Below are positions 1 to 12,100 of a DNA stretch of 64,000 bases, one piece after another (positions within the stretch are counted from its first letter, which is position 1; each line of letters starts with the position of its first letter). The stretch is taken from assembly GCA_000499405.2 (NCBI GenBank), contig HG738139.1, positions 4,984,616-5,048,615 of the forward strand, in the 5' to 3' direction. A program made the translations under genes and the position numbers. This DNA comes from Onchocerca volvulus (Eukaryota; Nematoda; Chromadorea; Rhabditida; Onchocercidae). The notes beneath the pieces were generated by a model. That model saw only the letters and a list, made by a program, of their open reading frames with translations. It was not told where the DNA came from and ran no database searches.

Positions 1-1576
1 TTCCGTAATGTGATCCGCCAGTTTTTGGCTAAGTTTTGTTCTCAGTGAGGTCCGTGCTACCTATGTAAAAAATGATTCAGCTTCTCTTCACAGGACGAAT
101 AAATTTTTTAATAGAGGAAATCAAAAATGAAATTTAAAGTAATAATGTCCTTTGCAAAATTATTTGTAAAAACATTTTACATCTTTATAAAGTTACTTGT
201 TTATAATTCCTGTTGAAGAATGTAAGATGATAACTGCGTCTAAGAGATGGAATCGGAATTAATTGGAAGGTGTCTAGATACTAAAGGCATAAAATACTTT
301 TCACTGAGTTATTCACAAATTCTTCATCAAATTAGATCACAAAATTTTTCATTAAAGTAATTTTCGAAGACATACAAAATATGATTCATAAATGACACAA
401 ATTTAGGATATTATATTTATCAATAAATACCTCGATCAGCAGTTCACGATCAATTTTTGGTGTTTGTTTGAAATTTTCGAGAAACTCAAGAGTTTTCTTA
501 CTCGCATATTCGAAACCCTCTGTGATTAGTCTTGGATGAACACCCTGAAATAACATAAATGAATGCTGAAATGTTGGAACAAAAAAAAAGAAAAAACTTC
601 TGTCACAATAATTATATCAACATACTTCAGAAACATAAAGATCAGCCTGTTTGAGAAGTTCGCCTATAAAAAGAACAGTAGAAGTAGTGCCGTCACCAGT
701 TACATCATCTTGAGCGGTTGTAGCTTTTGCAATCATCGCAGCTGTTGGATGTTGAATTTGCTATAACAAGTAGATATTATATGGACTAAATAAGAAAAGA
801 AAAATTTATAATTTACAAAGCTCTACAACAGGGAATGGATTTAACAGAATAATCAAATATTAACTAAGTTTCTATCAGGAAGGCCATTGTAGGCCAGTCT
901 AACTTCATTTAAATCAATATTAAAAAAGCATACTACAGTGAACGACTAAATTGTTTATTACCATCGTTATTACGATAACAATTTATTTTCATCGTCGTTT
1001 TTCTTATAAATTAAGTCAAGCTGCAAAGCTATTCATACAAAAATATGAACTGCAAGCACATCAGAATGATTCAGATTCGCAACTTTCAGACATATTTTAA
1101 ACAAGCTCATTCTTAATCTCATCCTTTATGCAGTAAATCTTATTTTATGCAGAATTATTTTAACTATATTATCTGTTCATCAAGATGAAGATGACGAACA
1201 ATCTCATTAACTAACCATTTCATGTAGCAATACATTACCATCCTTGGTCAATTTGATATCACCTGAACCAGATACAAGCCTGTAAAATGTGAAATGACTA
1301 GTGCAAAGATAATTTTAACAATCAACTATGCATGTATAATCAGGCCATGAATGCATCAGAGCATGATCACATATTGAATCCCAATTTTTTCTTTCCTCCG
1401 ATTTTATCGATTTTTTTTTTGAATCGGAATCAAACTAACATTTTCATTGTTCCCTTGGGTCCGAGATTAGTACGCATCACTTCCATTAATCCCTTCGCTC
1501 CACTGACGTTTAACTCTAATGCCGCCGCATGGCGAGCCAATTCAGCTTTGGGATTCAAACAACGAATCGATGCCAT
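1..1576 (-). CDS. cct-6: T-complex protein 1 subunit zeta (CCT6), 5' part, partial
   Basis: Encodes the N-terminal 170 residues of the zeta subunit of the eukaryotic cytosolic chaperonin TRiC/CCT, which folds actin, tubulin and other clients using ATP. Exons in transcript order: 1576-1440, 1279-1216, 760-626, 544-431 and 60-1, the last continuing beyond the left edge. All junctions are GT-AG and stay in frame (137+64+135+114+60 nt). Visible family signatures are LGPKGTMK at residues 38-45 (nucleotide-binding P-loop of group II chaperonins) and [10 protein letters not shown] at 85-94 (catalytic Asp and ATP-binding motif), followed by [13 protein letters not shown] and [12 protein letters not shown], which are diagnostic for CCT6 rather than other subunits. 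The start is the ATG at 1576, in the position expected for the family. An AG 13 bases upstream (after a gttatag) could be a trans-splice acceptor. No disruption is seen. Confidence 0.95.
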
Positions 1577-2059
1577 ATTTTACGTCTTCCTATAACGAAC
1601 TCATTTGCTAAATTATTATTTAGTCTATATCTTACGGAAGAAGAACAATGGAGAAACAAAAGATGATGTTTCGGCTGACATAATAGTATTCGTGTTGTAC
1701 AAGCCGATAATTTGAATGTTCCAGTTTCTGATGAAATGCAAAATATTAGGGCAATAACTGTTGCATATACAAATTATGTGTAGCGTAGATTTCGCATAAA
1801 GACGTGAAATTAAGACAAGCATAGAAGTGATTTTTGGAAAGTATGCAAGAAATGAAATTAATAACCCCTAAAGTCAAAATCTTTAATTATTTTTGTTCTT
1901 AAGAATTGCCTTTCCTCGAATTCTGAATGAACACATACGTCAAACGTAAATCCCCATAAAAACTAGGATTCCAGGCCGATTGGCCCTAGGTCAATCATAT
2001 GTCAATCCGACCAGCAATCTCTGTCCTACATTACTGATCTAAAAAGCTCATCTCGAAAA

Positions 2060-2203
2060 ATGTTTCAGACAGTCCCTAGTCGTCTCATGCTGATTCCATG
2101 CAACAAGAATGAAACCCCTTGGTTTAAGCGAATGTTTCTTTTGCGGAAGTATTCCAGGCGCGAGGGTACCCGGGTCTTTCTAAGAAATTTGATTCGAAAT
2201 TAA
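2060..2203 (+). other. small GC-richer ORF of unknown status (47 codons)
   Basis: An uninterrupted ATG-to-TAA frame in a stretch clearly richer in GC than its surroundings. The predicted peptide is basic and aromatic (MFQTVPSRLMLIPC at the start, KYSRREGTRVFLRN near the end), unlike the Phe/Ile/Lys/Asn-rich peptides that random AT-rich ORFs give here. I recognise no family. It could be a small gene, an unmatched exon, or a conserved non-coding or upstream regulatory element of the flanking genes. Nothing but composition supports coding. Confidence 0.2.
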
Positions 2204-2780
2204 GCAGAATTAGTGAAATAGTTTGATTAACAGAGGATACTAACATTTTAGAGGCGAGTGATGGCAAGCTATTGAGAGCATATTATTCAGAGAAATAACT
2301 GCAATTATTTTGCTAATTTCTTAGATATTTTTGAAATTATATTCGCTTATTATTTGCAAATTATTTTTGTATTAACCTTAGAGAAAGTACAGCTGATAAT
2401 ATTGAGTTGAATACTTCAGATAGAATTAGATTATATGCAAAAGGATTATCGTTGTGGAATTCATTTTGCAAGACTTTCTTTTTTTTTCTTTTGTTGGTAT
2501 GTAATGAATATTGTAATATGCACAGTGAAGCTTGCTTCTCTCAAAAAATATTTCATTGCTTCATATATCAACGGCCATTAATAATTTCACGCAATACACT
2601 GATTATAGAAAAAAATCAATTGTTAAAAATTCGAGAAAGTCAATAATTTTTACAAAAACACGGGAAAAAGAAGTAACTAGTATCCGAAAGACTAGAGATA
2701 AGTTCTAGAACTCTATTGAACAGTGCAGGATATTTAACACTGTTGGATGCGTTTTTACTCGATTTTCTCATCTTGTTTTC

Positions 2781-2782
2781 AG
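2781..2782 (+). promoter_or_regulatory. candidate spliced-leader trans-splice acceptor upstream of the S9 peptidase start
   Basis: The sequence tcttgttttcag ends here, 40 bases before the ATG at 2823, with no good upstream donor or coding exon. In nematodes such an orphan TTTTCAG directly upstream of the first ATG is the usual place of spliced-leader addition. Inferred from position and sequence only. Confidence 0.35.
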
Positions 2783-2822
2783 GATGTCTTTCCGTTTTTG
2801 ATTATGTTAAATTCTGGATGCA

Positions 2823-5800
2823 ATGAGTCATTTAAAAACAATAACAGCCGATTACGGAAGTTGGTGGAGTTCCATCGACACAAATATTTTGAACAGTGGA
2901 AATTGTAAAACGATTTCTGAACTGCAGTGTGGTGAAAGTAAAATTTGATTTATTATCACCAGGATTATTTATTTGTTATATTAATAGTCCGGATTATAGT
3001 TCAGTTTTAGATTACTAGTGCAAATTATTTAGATATTCTCGTAATATATATCTGTACATCGATATAATTGTATACAGTTTTTAGCAAGTTCTTCACAATG
3101 ATAATTATCAATTTAATTCATTTAATCAATTAGTTAATACCCTTTCGATTCAATGTCTCAAGACAGCCATATATAGCATCATCTTGGTGTAATTGGAATA
3201 CAGAGACTATATTTTATCTCATCTTATGGTTTTACTTCTTGGATCATTATTTCATAAATATATCATTTTAGATTCAGTATTTTGGATAGAATCACAATTT
3301 CCTACTGGGCGACGAGCATTATTTCAGGCAAAAAAAGGTGAAGATGGAATAATCGAATGGACTCCAAAAGATATTAGCATACGGAATACAGGTAGTTTAC
3401 ATTTATTCATTGTTTAGAAAAATTTTATGAAAATGAGAATTTTAATATGTGTTTCCATGAAGCAAAGTTAATAGAGAAAGGAATGAAAACTTTGCTCAAT
3501 ATCAGAAAATAGATCTAATGTCAAAGCCGTACGACTTCATTAGCGTTCTTTGTGTATTTTCTTTTTAAATACTTATATGTGGAGTAATATGAAAAAAAGA
3601 GTTTTAAATCCGTAATTTTCTTCATTTTTGCTTTCAGTACATGAATACGGTGGCGGGTCATTTATTGTTGTTGATGATGCACCTTATTTTATTACTCCAG
3701 ATGGTATATTCAAACAGGTAGCTGCAGATATGGAACCCGAGCTGATTGTTGTTGGTGATTATTCACATCGTTTTGCAGATCTGTGTTATTACAAGGTGGT
3801 TTATGGCTTCTCAAATTTACTGAAAAGTAATCTTGATAATGATACTCTAATATGGCTAATTTTATTCGATGTCTAATAGTAAATGATATGATTCTGTAGT
3901 TTTATAGAAGGCCGTATTTCTGAATAAATCTTTTTAACCAGTTTAATCAATAATAAATTTCAGGGTAATTTATATGCTGTTCATGAGGTGCATTCTGGGA
4001 ATGAGGTTGAAAACATGATCGTACAAATTATAGAAGGTACCATTCGACCAATTGTAAGTAATTTCAAGTGATTCATTTTGTAGTTTATTTGTTAATTTAA
4101 ATTCATTTAGACCTATTTTTGTGTTTTTGAATTAGAACTGTAGACAAGTTTACAATGCATAATACTCAAATATACTTAGGTCACTGGTGCAGATTTTTAT
4201 GCATTTCCTCGCATAAGTCCTGATGGACAATGGTTCACGTGGATGGAATGGAATATGCCAAATATGGTGAAATTTTTTGTTTAGTTTCAGAAATTTTAGC
4301 CAGAACCCTTCATTGTTGAATGCAATAAGTCCAATTTATAGGCTGAATGGTATGCTCTGAATGTTCGTGAGTGGATCTTAGAAGATTATAGCCATTGTTT
4401 AAGTTGGCAGTAAAAGTTTCAGAAATTATGGAAAAAGATTTAAAGGGTATATATTACACTTATTTCAACAAATTAGGGATTTAGTACTTGTGTTTCGCAG
4501 CCATGGGACGAAACAACAGTTGTTATTTCTTCAATTAAAGAAAGTGGTGACATTGATGAGATTTGTCGAATTTCTCGTGAAGGTGTCAATTATCATAGTC
4601 CGGAATGGAGTCCAACTGGCAATTTATATTTAATTTCGGATCATACAAATTGGTGGAATATATACAAGGTTTTACTATTTTCTTTGAACTTCAACTTTAA
4701 CCGTATTAAAGAAACGAAGCTTCTGTTTTGTTCCATAAAATTGATGTGTTTCTTTGCTAACAATGTGCATTTCTCTTAAAAAAATTTCTCTTCAAGATGA
4801 TATTCTGAATCGATCCAATGAAGTTGAATTTAATTGTTTGATATTAAAATGGTATTTCAGTTTTTGTTAATTTTATTTTATAGGTCAACTTAACTGAACA
4901 TAAATTGGGCGAAAATATATTCCCAGTTGATGCCGAAATTGGTGCCCCGCTTTGGCAGTTTGCTGAACGACATTTTGTTTCAAATAAAAAGGGTTATTTT
5001 CATGTTTTAAGTTAATCTGTTACATCACTATCTTTCTAAGCAAGACAATATATAATTATTTGCATTCGTTTTAGATGCATTAAGTTGAAAATAATCTGTT
5101 ATTCTTTTATTTTGTGTTATAGGCATTTTGATGAACGTTGCTGGGAAATTGGTATATAAAGAGTGGAATAAAAAAGTGAAAGCCATTGATTGTTCCTGCT
5201 ATACAAATTTCAAATATCTTGCTCTAGATGAAAGTGGTACTGCTTATGCGATCGCTGCAGGTCCGGCCAAATCTTCATCAGTAATCAAAATTCAACTTGA
5301 TACAGAGCGGGTCAGTGTATTCAAAAAAAAAAAAAAAAAAAAAAAAAAGCTGCATTACTATTTTAAGTGAGTGATATGTAGTTCATCACTTTCCTTTTAC
5401 ACTGTGATGTGTTCAATACTTCACAGATTTCACTTTCTTGTTAACTTTCAAGATATTTTCTAATGATATAGAGATGAAGATTTTGTGAGAAATTGAAGAA
5501 AACTTTTTCAGTCTGAGTCGCGGATTGCTGCTTACCAAATGTGAAGTGAGACAGTTAGACGCATATTGTTTAATCAATAGTCGAAACCAATGATAATTTC
5601 TTGATTATCTTAGTAGAAAATAAATTAGTTATGGCTTAGCAAACCATATATATCATATACAGGTGAATGTTATTCGAGAATCACGGTCTTCTACTGATAT
5701 TGAAAAGTATGACATTTCAATACCAGAATCGATAAATTTTCAATCAGATGATATCACTGTACAAGCCTGGTTTTATCCACCATTTGTAAGAATTTCATTA

Positions 5801-7653
5801 AATGACATATCCTTATATCGAAGTGCTTTTGAAAAATCAAAAATTAGGATTATAAATGGAATATTTAAAATTATTTTGCAATATTTAGTATCTTTCCCTC
5901 CTTAAAAATTTACTCTTATTTAATAATTTACTCTTGATTTGGATATTTACTTTTTACAACTCCAAAAACTGTGGTAGTATTATTGTTTTGACTGTGGTGA
6001 TATATTCCGTTATTTAGATAATATCAATTTTAATCTGGATTATTTGTTGTTAGCTAAGTGTAGTTATTAACAAATTTTACTGAATTATTACTATTTGAAT
6101 GAGCGATTCCTTGTATTTTTATTAAAGCCAGTTTTCAAAGTTCAGTTAAATACTAATATATAACGAGATAAAATCACCATTCCTACTTTATAATTGAAAT
6201 TGTTCCAGTCCAAAACATATGTAGCTCCAGAAGGTACTTTGCCACCTGTCGTTCTAGTCGCACATGGCGGACCCACATGTTATTCTCCGAATATTCTTGA
6301 TATGAGAATTCAATATCTAACCACGAGAGGTTTCGCTGTTTGTGATGTGAATTATCGCGGTTCCACTGGTTTGATGTTTAATTTTTTAAGTGCTAGTGTT
6401 TTGTTTTTATATAATAAATAGGCCGTAACATTGCTTGAACATTTAAGAGTTCGTGAAGATAGGTACTTGAATACTCGGTTGACAATAACATATATATTAA
6501 CATATATTAATAACATATATGACATTAACATATATGTTTGGAAATCCAAAGACACATGCAAATAAGTACTTATTTTAAAACGGTAATGTCTTATAGATTT
6601 TACAGTTATAAATTTTACAGGTTTCGGGACAATTCTCCGTAATATGTTACGACGTAATTGGGGTATCGTTGATAGAAATGATATAATTAATGCTGCCAGT
6701 CATTTAATTTCCCAGAAACGAGTTGATCCGAAAAAGTTATGTATTATGGGTAGTTCAGCAGGCGGTTATCTTCTTTTGGCTACCATTTTAAAATCTGATT
6801 TATTTTCTGCGGCAGCCTCACTTTACGGTGTGAGCGACTTAATTAGTTTAGCGAAAGTGAGTTTAACTTTCAAAATGTGTGCAATTTATTCAATGAAATG
6901 ATTAGATTTATTAGATGGAAATTTTATATTTATACACATAAATAAAAAAGCTTCGTTTAGGATACCCACAAATTTGAGCTTGGTTACAATGAACAGCTCG
7001 TTGGAAAATTTCCGGAAGAAAGAGTTCTTTACGAGCAAAGGTCACCATTGAATCATATTGATCAGCTTTCAACACCAGTTGCATTTTTCCATGGTGAAGA
7101 GGATCCTGTAGTACCACTCGCGCAAAGCATACAGTTATATGAGGCGTTAAAAATGAAAGGAGTACCCACTTCACTGACTGTTTTTCCAGGTAATTTTGGG
7201 TGGTGATTTCGAAATGGTAATCACCGTTTCACCTGAAGTAGTTGTTTTTTATCATGGAAAAAGAATTATTAATTATTCAGCGAAATTGCAAGGTGCTATG
7301 GGGGAAGAAACAATACATGTAATATACTGCGTCTTGTATGTCACATGATCTTGTAACTTCGAAAAATTGTGTAGTTTGCACATCTTTAATTTAATTTAAT
7401 TGTTCAAATGTTTAAATCACCATTTTAGGTGAAGCTCATGGTTTTAAAGGGTCTTTTGCGAATGAAGTGACATTGAATGGTTTCTATTACTTCTTTTGTC
7501 GTATGCTAGGTATCAAACCTTCAGTGGAAAGTCAGGTAATTTTTTGCCATATTTTTTCTCCATGTTGTAAATAATCCTGCATCCTTAAAATAAGAAAATT
7601 TACAGATTCAAATTGAGAACTTATCGAAATTGCAAGCAAAGGAAATTCGATAA
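2823..7653 (+). CDS. S9-family serine peptidase (acylaminoacyl/dipeptidyl-peptidase-like), 645 aa
   Basis: A prolyl-oligopeptidase-clan serine peptidase, probably cytosolic because no signal peptide is visible. Fourteen exons: 2823-2937, 3272-3391, 3638-3795, 3964-4053, 4180-4266, 4501-4668, 4884-4992, 5123-5310, 5663-5785, 6209-6368, 6621-6856, 6961-7189, 7429-7535, 7606-7653; total 1938 nt. The N-terminal half ([34 protein letters not shown]) is the expected beta-propeller with WSP-type blades. The C-terminal half is the alpha/beta hydrolase: HGGPT, NYRGSTGFG, nucleophile Ser485 in GSSAGGY, acid Asp566 in GEEDPVVP and His598 in GEAHGF, so the triad is complete. The ATG at 2823 is chosen because an in-frame stop lies just upstream and DYGSW is typical of the family N-terminus. 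It looks closest to the group containing nematode dpf-5/dpf-6, but I cannot separate the two, so no symbol is given. Convergent with the GRAF gene downstream. Confidence 0.92.
5323..5348 (+). repeat. poly(A) run in intron 8 of the peptidase gene
   Basis: An uninterrupted run of 26 A starting 13 bases after the exon-8 donor at 5311. Runs of this sort (16 A or more) recur throughout the window, for example near 11248, 21202, 34500, 37818 and 39785, and are typical of this AT-rich genome. Confidence 0.9.
6485..6538 (+). repeat. AACATATAT-type imperfect tandem repeat in intron 10 of the peptidase gene
   Basis: Four imperfect copies of a motif like aacatatat(t)a follow one another within about 54 bases of intron 10. 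Simple-sequence repeat with no coding content. Confidence 0.7.
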
Positions 7654-9154
7654 ATCGATAATTCGCAGGCATGTGACAGTTAAAACAATCATTCCATTAC
7701 ATTGTTTTGTTTACGATATAATCGCTAATTAAACCGATTTCTTCAATTATTCGTTAGCTTGCTATCCATTATCATTTTGCAAACACCATCCATCAGTATT
7801 TAATGCACTTGTCCTGCTCTGAGGAGACTAATAACAGACTTTTGAATATTTGTGAAAATTTTTAAATAGGTATTAGTAGAGGTCTTAAACTGATGTTTGA
7901 GGAGGCAATTGAAGTATTCATAAGCAAAACTGAAGGAAGTAAACAGTGGTTCTGTTAAAAAAGAATAGCATTTTCTTGAGAAAAAACAAATGCTACTTCG
8001 TTGCATAGTTTAGTTTTTTTCAAACTAGCAAGGGTAAGAGAGAGTAATGTAGCATCACGAAGAAAACATATGGGTTAAAAAATGATATTAATGAAGAAAC
8101 AAAAGAGAGGTTGTATTCGGCAATTAAAATTGTATTATACATGGAACAAACCCATAAAGAGAAATGGAGAGAGATAGCGTGATTTACAGATAATGAAAAA
8201 AAAATACAGTATTCCATATATGCGAAATAATTTCATATTTATATCCAATTATAATTTAAAAATGAACAAAATTTAAAAATAGTAAAGCAGAAAATACACG
8301 TCAAATATCAAAGTGAAGAAATACAAAAATGAAAAAAAAAAGAAAAAAAAGTGACGAAGGAAACTAATAATGCAAAAATATTAAAAGATATACTTTGAAA
8401 AATAACACAAACGGGCAGACATGTATTAAAAACGAGAAAATTATGGATGAATATGATATTGTTACCTATAACAAGTAGTTAATTCAGTTAAATTCAAGAA
8501 TATCTGCAACTTGGCAGTAATATGTGCAACCTATCTCTCTTAATCCATAAACTATCTCCAAATGTCTTTCACTCGGAACTTTATCTTGATATTAATGATA
8601 GAGAAAATCTTCAAAGCCATGTCATGAAATGTAAGCTACAGTAAATCAAATATTTGGTGGTATCTTTTGCTCATTCCTTATCAAGTTATAGTCGAGAGCA
8701 TAGAGACAAAAATGGGAAGGATGAATCAATGAGACCAAGAAATTAATAATTTAATAAATAATTTAACAAACAAAACCTGGAATGAAATATAAATCCTCGG
8801 TCTTACTCTAACTGGAATTGAATTTCATGGAATTGTTAAATTGAGTAAAAAAATATTTGCGTCTAGAAAAATAATTCTATATTTTGAAGAACTCATCATT
8901 TTTATTGGAAAATCACCTATTATCACTTATATTTTGAATCTAAAACCACATTTGAAGCAAAAAACTTAGAATGAGAAAATAGCTAATATTAAGAAAATCT
9001 CCATAGTATAAAACTGTTAAATAAAAAGCAGAAGAAAAAATACATAGAATCCTGGAATATATGCCTAATTACCAAGCTATTTTGCTTTTCAACAACTCTG
9101 CAAAGAGAACAAGAAGGATACTATACTAATGCAATAATAATAAACAATGTCAAA
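7654..9154. other. intergenic region between convergent genes
   Basis: 1.5 kb between the stop codons of the peptidase (+) and GRAF (-) genes; it must hold both 3' UTRs and polyadenylation sites. A minus-strand AATAAA at 8901-8906 is a candidate poly(A) signal for GRAF. The rest is A-rich, with no exon-like frame or repeat I can support. Confidence 0.5.
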
Positions 9155-12100
9155 TTATGGAAGTGGTTCGACATAATTCGCCGGGATGAGACCAGTTTTT
9201 CCATTTAAAGTTCCAATCAGCCAACCATCTTCTTTTGATTCATAAACTGTAAAGAATTAAGTTTGAGATTTTGCTGAAGAAAAATTTCAAGTTAAAAAGA
9301 TTAAAAAACGATATATATTATCTGGGATAAAACGATATTAATCTGAAATATGTATATGTCATTATAAAAAAGGCAATTTGCGACCATCAAACTCTAGTTC
9401 ACGATTGGCTATTAAAGCTATGCTTATGTTCGAAATTTAACTGATTTCAAAAAAATTTTATATCAGCTTCTTTTGGAATATTCCTATTTACAACAGTTTC
9501 CAGCATACAGTTATATAGTTCATAAAAAACGGATTATCGTAAATGACCGATGGATCCGGTGTTACTGATGATTAGAACTGCTGCGAACATACACATATTT
9601 AGTTCATAAATTTAAATGAATAATTACCAATATTATTATGGAATTTACATCAAAATAGATTGCATTCTGCACTAAAGTCAGAGGCGCTCCAAAAATATAT
9701 CTGCTGCTAGAACGATAGTACTTAGAACAGATAGATCAATATTTAATAGCAGATATAACATAAGAAAAAAAACTAGCCATTAGTAATGATTTGTCCAGGT
9801 TGAAAAGACAATTCAGTATTGTGACCTGCTGTGCATGCATAGAGTGTTTTCACTCGCCGACTGGAAATTTTGAAATTCGTAAAGAAAATAATAATAATAA
9901 GCACAATTATTTATCATATCAGTTTATGATGCTTATTTTATTGCTATCCTCTTGAAAATCCATAATCTTAATTTCCAGACACATTTGCATTGTGCTTCCA
10001 AAAGTTCTGCGCAATTGCTGATTAATCTATTATTGCCATAAATTATCGTAAGTCAATATTTAAAATTTAATACTGCCGGAAGTGTATGGAAATAGCTAAA
10101 AGGTACGAGAAGAATATGGTTAACAATAATATTGAAAAACTGAAGATTTCAATTTTTCGATATTATTGTTAACACTAATCGTAATTTCCTCTAAGTAAAA
10201 TTTTTAAAGTGAAGTAGTCAGTGATAAGTTTGATTTCTCCTCGTAAAATTTATTGAAAATTGGAAAAAAAAACAAGAAAAGGAAGAAAATCATGCACAAA
10301 AAGGTAAAAAAAATTGGCTAGCTATTTCATTCAAACCAATTTCACTAATATTCAAACAAAATATAAAAAAGGCATGCAAATTTTCTGCTTCAAAGATCAA
10401 ATTAGAAGTTTCAAAATTACTAAAATTTCAAAAAAATATGATAGGAAAGGCTGAAGAAGAAGTGTTACACCTTTATAGGTGGTTTTTAATACCTTGATTG
10501 GAGTATTTTCAAAGGATGAGTATACGTAAACAATGATGAAACCCTGAGTTCACTGAGTACTTCAGTACCAGTAGTTGTACCACTGCCAACAGCATTATTA
10601 CCCGTGAGGGCATCAAGAGCAACATCCCCACCATCTGGCAAATTGATACTTTTGGATGGTTGCGATACTTCGAGACAATGATGCTGATGATATTTTGATA
10701 TGGACAAAGGTGATATTTTATGACGTCCACTACAACAATTATTGATGCCGGTGGGAAAATTAGAAGTTGTGATGGAGCTGAAATTGGGAGTGAAATATGG
10801 AAATTTATTTAAATTCAATGGAAAATGACGTGGAACATAATTATGTTTAAAACGAAAAACAAGTAAGTAAAACTTTGAGAAGTGGAAAAAGATATATGCT
10901 ATTTTATTTCTGATATGTTATTATGCTGAGAAATGAAAATTTCTCACCTTATGAATAAATATGCATAAACTAAAAGGTGTTACCACTATGTCACCTCTCC
11001 CTAATGACATCCATAAGCTCTATATTAACTTTGCTTAAAAAAGCATGGAACTAAGCATTCGCAAAATCGTTCGTGACTTTAATATAGTATTGATCAGTTG
11101 AAGCATAAGCATACATGCCACAATGATTCTTAATGAATTGTTTTTCTCTTTTTATCCTTCCTATTTCACTTATATGTCCTTTCTTTCTCACTTCTATCTT
11201 TCGTTGACTTTGCTGCATGGTACTGAAAAATCTATGCGAACTTCTAAAAAAAAAAAAAAAAAAAAAAAAGAAAACTTCGCTTTGCTCTTATCATTAAGAT
11301 GAAGAAAACTCCTAGAAGACAAAAGCAAGAATTCAAAAAATTCTCTCAATAAACATGAACAGAAAACATTGCTCTAAGTACAATAAGATTTCATGCTGTA
11401 AGTACACGTAAATATTTCATGCTCAGTTTAGCAGCAAAGAGAAAGTCGTTCAGCGAAATATTTATTAGAAAAAAAAAAGATGACGAAATAGACACACATA
11501 TAAACAAATGTAAACAAAAAAGAATTAAGCTATGTGAATAGTGCGAAAAATCACAATCAGTAAAAATTTCAAAAATTATAAACTTACGATTCAGATACAA
11601 ATGGATTGTATGCTGGAGCGTATGATGTGTTCAATTTGGCTGAAATGATGAATATTAGTGATAATAGTAGCAGTGAAATCAAGTTAATTTGCTCGTTGGA
11701 AACCGCTCTTGCAGTAATCTCACGGTTCCTTAGATAGAAGAATCTCAGATTCAAAAACTCCATTCAGAATGTTTGATGAGCAGGCAAACGATACGTTTAA
11801 TAAAATGGAAGATGGATGACAAACATCGCCTCACTCATCTTGAATTCAAACAAAGTCCGAAAGAATCCAAACCCGGAGATTCAATTTTCCCATTTTTAAC
11901 CTTTTACTTTTTTAAATGATACTTCGTATCTTTTTTCCTCACTGGCATCTTATTCTTGGTGTATATGTTAGAAATACGCTCTAAATACAATGCTTAAGAT
12001 TTGAAGAATAGGTATCATGCAATAGTTTAACGAAATATGTTGCATTGTAATGATTCAACTACTTCTCTTTATCGTCTGTAATAACTATCTGTTAGTTCGA

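Larger units (their letters stand above)
1577..2822. other. intergenic region between the divergent cct-6 and peptidase genes
   Basis: Shared upstream region of two divergently transcribed genes, 1.25 kb, so it probably holds both promoters. Most of it is AT-rich and unstructured, but 1950-2200 is clearly more GC-rich and carries a 47-codon ATG ORF (2060-2203, +). No TATA-like or operator element could be assigned with confidence. Confidence 0.5.

Noticed and set aside
4341..4440. Apparent acceptor tttatag followed by GCTGAATGG in the peptidase gene
   Set aside because: Including it breaks the frame; the direct join to CCATGG at 4501 gives NMPWDET, the conserved family sequence.
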